DNA from: Vibrio qingdaonensis
GTDB lineage: Bacteria > Pseudomonadota > Gammaproteobacteria > Enterobacterales > Vibrionaceae
Assembly: GCF_026191675.1 (NCBI RefSeq)
Contig: NZ_JAKRRY010000025.1
Span: forward strand, 18,272-82,271
Length of the DNA stretch: 64,000 nucleotides
Direction: 5' to 3'
Shown: positions 61,139 to 64,000 of the stretch, piece by piece
Numbering within the stretch: position 1 is the first letter of the stretch
Layout: every line of letters begins with the position of its first letter
Position numbers and translations under genes: made by a program
The notes under the pieces: generated by a model
Told to the model about the DNA's origin: nothing
Databases searched by the model: none
What the model saw: only the letters and a program-made list of their open reading frames with translations

Positions 61139-62986
61139 ATGGAGCAAAATCCGCAGTCACAGCTAAAACTGCTTGTCATCAAGGGCAAGGAACAAGGCTA
61201 TCTGACCTACGCAGAAGTAAATGACCACCTACCTGAAGAGATTGTCGATTCTGAGCAGGTAGAAGATATTATTCAGATGATTAATGACATGGGTATCAAG
61301 GTAGTAGAAACTGCCCCAGATGCCGATGACCTTGCTCTGAGTGATGAACAGTCTATCACCGATGAAGACGCAGCCGAAGCGGCTGCAGCTGCACTTTCAA
61401 GCGTAGAAAGTGAAATTGGCCGCACGACTGACCCAGTCCGTATGTACATGCGTGAAATGGGTACCGTTGAGCTATTGACTCGCGAAGGCGAAATCGATAT
61501 TGCTAAGCGTATCGAAGACGGTATCAACCAAGTACAAGCCTCTGTTGCTGAGTACCCTGGTACGATTCCTTACATTCTTGAGCAGTTTGATAAAGTTCAA
61601 GCAGAAGAGCTACGTCTTACTGACGTAATCTCTGGCTTCGTTGATCCAGATGACGATGGCACCACCGCTCCTACGGCGACTCATATCGGTTCAGAACTAG
61701 CAGAATCTGATCTTGAAGATGAAGACAAAGAAGGTGAAGACGACTCTGATGAAGACGACGAAGAAGAAGATGTAGGTATTGACCCAGAGCTTGCTCTAGA
61801 GAAGTTCACAGCGCTGCGCAATACTTACCAAGACCTTCAGCTTGTCATCAATGAGCATGGTTACGATAGCCCGCAAGTGGCTAAGTCGCACGGCTTGGTA
61901 CAAGAAGTCTTTAGAGAGTTCCGTCTAACGCCAAAACAGTTTGATCACCTAGTGAACGAACTGCGCACGTCAATGGATCGTGTACGTACTCAAGAACGTT
62001 TGATCATGCGTCAAGCGGTTGAATACGGCAAAATGCCTAAGAAATCTTTCATTACGCTATTCACAGGTAATGAATCGAACGAAGCATGGTTAGATGAAGT
62101 TCTCGCTTCTGATAAGCCATACGCAGAAAAGATCAGACGTTACGAAAATGACATTCGTCGTTCTATCCAAAAGCTGGATATCATCGAAGAAGAAACGTCA
62201 CTTTCAGTACAAAACATCAAAGACATCAGCCGTCGCATGTCTATCGGTGAAGCGAAAGCTCGTCGTGCGAAAAAAGAGATGGTTGAAGCGAACTTACGTC
62301 TAGTAATTTCGATTGCTAAGAAGTACACCAACCGTGGTCTTCAATTCTTGGATCTTATCCAAGAAGGTAACATCGGTTTGATGAAAGCCGTTGATAAATT
62401 TGAATACCGTCGTGGTTACAAGTTCTCGACATACGCAACATGGTGGATTCGTCAAGCAATCACTCGTTCAATCGCCGACCAAGCGCGTACGATCCGTATT
62501 CCAGTTCACATGATCGAAACGATCAACAAACTGAATCGTATCTCTCGTCAAATGCTTCAAGAAATGGGCCGTGAGCCTCTTCCTGAAGAGTTGGCTGAAC
62601 GCATGCAAATGCCTGAAGATAAAATCCGCAAGGTACTTAAAATTGCTAAAGAGCCAATCTCAATGGAGACGCCAATTGGTGACGACGAAGATTCGCATCT
62701 AGGCGACTTTATCGAGGATACCACACTAGAACTGCCTCTAGACTCTGCAACAATGACGAGCCTACGAGTCGCAACAAAAGACGTTCTAGCCGGTCTAACA
62801 CCTCGTGAAGCAAAAGTACTGCGTATGCGTTTTGGTATCGATATGAACACTGACCACACGCTTGAAGAAGTGGGCAAACAGTTCGATGTAACGCGTGAGC
62901 GTATTCGTCAAATCGAAGCAAAAGCATTGCGTAAACTGCGTCACCCTAGCCGCTCAGAAACTCTGCGTAGCTTCCTAGACGAGTAA
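61139..62986 (+). CDS. rpoD: primary sigma factor RpoD (sigma-70)
   Basis: The housekeeping sigma factor, 615 residues. Region 1.1 (~1-80; QLKLLVIKGKEQGYLTYAEVNDHLPEE), region 1.2 (DPVRMYMREMGTVELLTREGEIDIAKRIE), an acidic non-conserved region (~175-215, runs of D/E), region 2 (NLRLVISIAKKYTNRGLQFLDLIQEGNIGLMKAVDKFEYRRGYKFSTYATWWIRQAI), region 3 and region 4 (LTPREAKVLRMRFGIDMNTDHTLEEVGKQFDVTRERIRQIEAKALRKLRHPSR). Last gene of the rpsU-yqeY-dnaG-rpoD operon. Confidence 0.98.
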   Translation: MEQNPQSQLKLLVIKGKEQGYLTYAEVNDHLPEEIVDSEQVEDIIQMINDMGIKVVETAPDADDLALSDEQSITDEDAAEAAAAALSSVESEIGRTTDPVRMYMREMGTVELLTREGEIDIAKRIEDGINQVQASVAEYPGTIPYILEQFDKVQAEELRLTDVISGFVDPDDDGTTAPTATHIGSELAESDLEDEDKEGEDDSDEDDEEEDVGIDPELALEKFTALRNTYQDLQLVINEHGYDSPQVAKSHGLVQEVFREFRLTPKQFDHLVNELRTSMDRVRTQERLIMRQAVEYGKMPKKSFITLFTGNESNEAWLDEVLASDKPYAEKIRRYENDIRRSIQKLDIIEEETSLSVQNIKDISRRMSIGEAKARRAKKEMVEANLRLVISIAKKYTNRGLQFLDLIQEGNIGLMKAVDKFEYRRGYKFSTYATWWIRQAITRSIADQARTIRIPVHMIETINKLNRISRQMLQEMGREPLPEELAERMQMPEDKIRKVLKIAKEPISMETPIGDDEDSHLGDFIEDTTLELPLDSATMTSLRVATKDVLAGLTPREAKVLRMRFGIDMNTDHTLEEVGKQFDVTRERIRQIEAKALRKLRHPSRSETLRSFLDE

Positions 62987-63004
62987 GTCAGGTAAAAATC
63001 AAAC

Positions 63005-63032
63005 AAAAGGTGAGCACTAGCTCACCTTTTTT
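63005..63032 (+). terminator. terminator after rpoD
   Basis: AAAAGGTGAGC / GCTCACCTTTT with a 4-base loop, followed by further Ts. Confidence 0.93.
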
Positions 63033-63128
63033 GTTTCTATCGGTTTAAGTGATTAAAAAGCAAGCGCAATTAGCCCTAGTTACGTCTAGACAGCTCACCT
63101 GCCATCCCCTATAATCATTGCCCTATAA

Positions 63129-63204
63129 GGCCCCTTAGCTCAGTGGTTAGAGCAGTCGACTCATAATCGATTGGTCCGCAGTTCAAGTCTGCGAGGGGCC
63201 ACCA
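63129..63204 (+). tRNA. ileX: tRNA-Ile2, anticodon CAT (lysidine type)
   Basis: A 76-base tRNA with encoded CCA. Acceptor arms GGCCCCT / AGGGGCC, D-loop TTAGCTCAGTGGTTAGAGC, anticodon loop CTCATAA, and T-loop GTTCAAG. CAT would suggest Met, but the body is nearly identical to E. coli ileX, the minor Ile2 tRNA whose C34 becomes lysidine so it reads AUA. The location after rpoD matches E. coli. The elongator or initiator Met tRNA alternative is excluded by the acceptor and anticodon-stem sequence. Confidence 0.93.
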
Positions 63205-63210
63205 AATTTA

Positions 63211-63247
63211 AAGGCTTGAGAAGCGATTCGTTTCTCAAGCCTTTTTC
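63211..63247 (+). terminator. terminator after tRNA-Ile2
   Basis: AAGGCTTGAGAA / TTCTCAAGCCTT, extended by a GCG/CGT segment with a G-U pair, then TTTTT. Confidence 0.92.
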
Positions 63248-63471
63248 GTTTCTGCTGAATCAGATAATGAGTCTGACTGTATGTAAATTACCTTTGAGTA
63301 GTTGCGAACTAAGAAACTCAGGTAACCAGTTACCGCGACTATCAAAGAGCATGCAGCTCTATCTCTTAAGTCACATTCGGCCATCTATTCCCCCAATCTT
63401 CACAACAGTAGTACGCCCTTCATTTACGTTTTAATACTCTATTGAGTGCTACACGCGCATGAAGCTGGTCT

Positions 63472-63807
63472 TTAATGAACATGCCCTTGAGAGAAGTTGA
63501 TCATCGCCACTCCAACCACCACAAACAAAATTCCCGCCCAGACCATAGGATCAAGATGCTGACGATAAACGACTGTTGAGATAAGGCTCACAGCAACAAT
63601 CGCTAACCCGGCCCACAGCGAATGAACAATACCTACAGGCATCCCTTTCATCGCTTGGCTTAAAAATGCAAATGCCGCTAGATGACCGACAATAACCAGT
63701 GTCGCTGGCAGGGGGTTTGACAAACTAAAACCATCGGTAGCCTTTAAGGCCACATGTGACATAGCTTCCGCCAAAACAGCTAACGCTATAAATAACCAAC
63801 TCATCAA
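63472..63807 (-). CDS. SMR family small multidrug / guanidinium-type transporter
   Basis: A 111-residue protein with four membrane helices. Glutamate 14 (LAVLAEAMSHVALK), the essential proton- and cation-binding residue of the SMR family, is present. The tail of helix 3 and the SLWAGLAIVAV motif follow the EmrE pattern. The TM1 segment AEAMSHVALK differs from EmrE (AEVIGTTLMK), so it may be a paired or alternative SMR subtype, and guanidinium exporters (Gdx/SugE) cannot be excluded. Not clustered with other genes; AGGA lies upstream of a tandem ATG start. Confidence 0.88.
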   Translation of the reverse strand: MMSWLFIALAVLAEAMSHVALKATDGFSLSNPLPATLVIVGHLAAFAFLSQAMKGMPVGIVHSLWAGLAIVAVSLISTVVYRQHLDPMVWAGILFVVVGVAMINFSQGHVH

Positions 63808-63917
63808 ACTATTCCTATTTATTTACAACACAGTGGGGTGAATCAAGCCGTCTTCAAGCGAGCAGCAATATTCAGTCGATGGTATTCAAGGTTCAAAAGC
63901 TTTGAGCCTTACATAAA

Positions 63918-63951
63918 AAAGCCCGAGATAAACGTTGAGATCTCGGGCTTT
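63918..63951 (-). terminator. terminator for a minus-strand gene beyond the right edge
   Basis: AAAGCCCGAGAT / ATCTCGGGCTTT, a 12-bp stem, followed on the minus strand by six Ts. No minus-strand gene inside the window lies upstream of it, so the gene must start beyond position 64000. Confidence 0.8.
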
Positions 63952-64000
63952 CAAATAATGAGCCTAAGAAAGGCTCATTGAAGTCAGTTTCGACGACTAT

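Noticed and set aside
63129..63204. tRNA-Met because of the CAT anticodon
   Set aside because: The acceptor, anticodon stem and T arm match the lysidine-modified tRNA-Ile2 beside rpoD, not elongator or initiator Met.
63171..63434. Plus-strand 87-residue frame over the tRNA end
   Set aside because: It starts inside the tRNA and crosses its terminator; no family resemblance.
63960..64000. Minus-strand coding end at the right edge
   Set aside because: Frames end at TAG or TGA within the last bases, and the remaining codons are too few to identify; only the terminator is reported.
1..64000. Mobile island, prophage, CRISPR or defence cassette
   Set aside because: All genes are syntenic core genes with uniform base and codon use; no integrase, transposase, Cas gene or spacer array was seen on either strand.

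Overview
The window is a stretch of core chromosome from a gamma-proteobacterium of the family Vibrionaceae, most likely a Vibrio. The evidence is protein similarity and gene order: the lptD-surA-pdxA-rsmA-apaG-apaH cluster, obg-rpmA-rplU, ispB, mdh/argR, a TAXI-type TRAP transporter, mreBCD-maf-rng-yhdP-tldD, csrD/mshH-ssb-qstR-galU-uvrA-pglL, gspAB, cca and rpsU-yqeY-dnaG-rpoD. Much of this parallels one arm of V. cholerae chromosome 1 as I recall it. I see no insertion sequence, prophage, CRISPR array, rRNA or integron piece, and no base-composition island.

Layout. 1-2.7 kb: the end of leuD, a secreted DUF547 protein, and a DUF924 gene co-transcribed with djlA. 2.8-9.8 kb: the envelope-biogenesis and housekeeping run lptD to apaH. 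9.9-13.9 kb, minus strand: yjjP-yjjB-folA, obg, rpmA and rplU. 14.1-17.2 kb: ispB, a small unknown ORF, mdh and argR. 17.5-22.0 kb: a TAXI-TRAP uptake cassette with its own UspA protein, with hairpins between all three genes. 22.1-27.0 kb, minus strand: a D-2-hydroxyacid dehydrogenase, rluA and rapA. 27.4-28.8 kb: a PIN-PhoH protein. 28.9-39.7 kb: the long minus-strand run mreB-mreC-mreD-maf-rng-yhdP-nitrilase-tldD. 40.1-42.9 kb: csrD/mshH and ssb. 43.2-49.9 kb, plus strand: qstR (competence/T6SS regulator), galU, uvrA and a PglL-like O-oligosaccharyltransferase. 50.0-52.4 kb: gspA-gspB for type II secretin assembly. 52.5-58.2 kb: cca, uppP, folK-folB, plsY, an alpha/beta hydrolase and tsaD. 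58.5-63.2 kb: the macromolecular-synthesis operon and tRNA-Ile(CAU). The window ends with an SMR-family transporter gene.

The genes serve envelope assembly (LptD, SurA, MreBCD, YhdP, UppP, PlsY), ribosome and tRNA maturation (Obg, L21, L27, RsmA, RluA, RNase G, Cca, TsaD, S21), DNA replication and repair (SSB, UvrA, DnaG), transcription (RapA, RpoD), folate and pyridoxal synthesis, and regulation (ArgR, CsrD, QstR).

I did not find a clearly undescribed multi-gene system. The most interesting observations are: (1) csrD/mshH lies next to mreB with no MSHA pilus genes between them, where V. cholerae carries the MSHA locus; (2) QstR has a near-match to the VpsT c-di-GMP-binding motif; (3) the TRAP permease has a PDZ-like domain near its C-terminus; (4) tandem repeats lie in front of apaH and across the cca stop codon; (5) LptD has an altered cysteine layout; (6) structured leaders precede rapA and mreB; (7) a LexA-like box and an inverted repeat precede uvrA. 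All calls were made by eye, without database searches.
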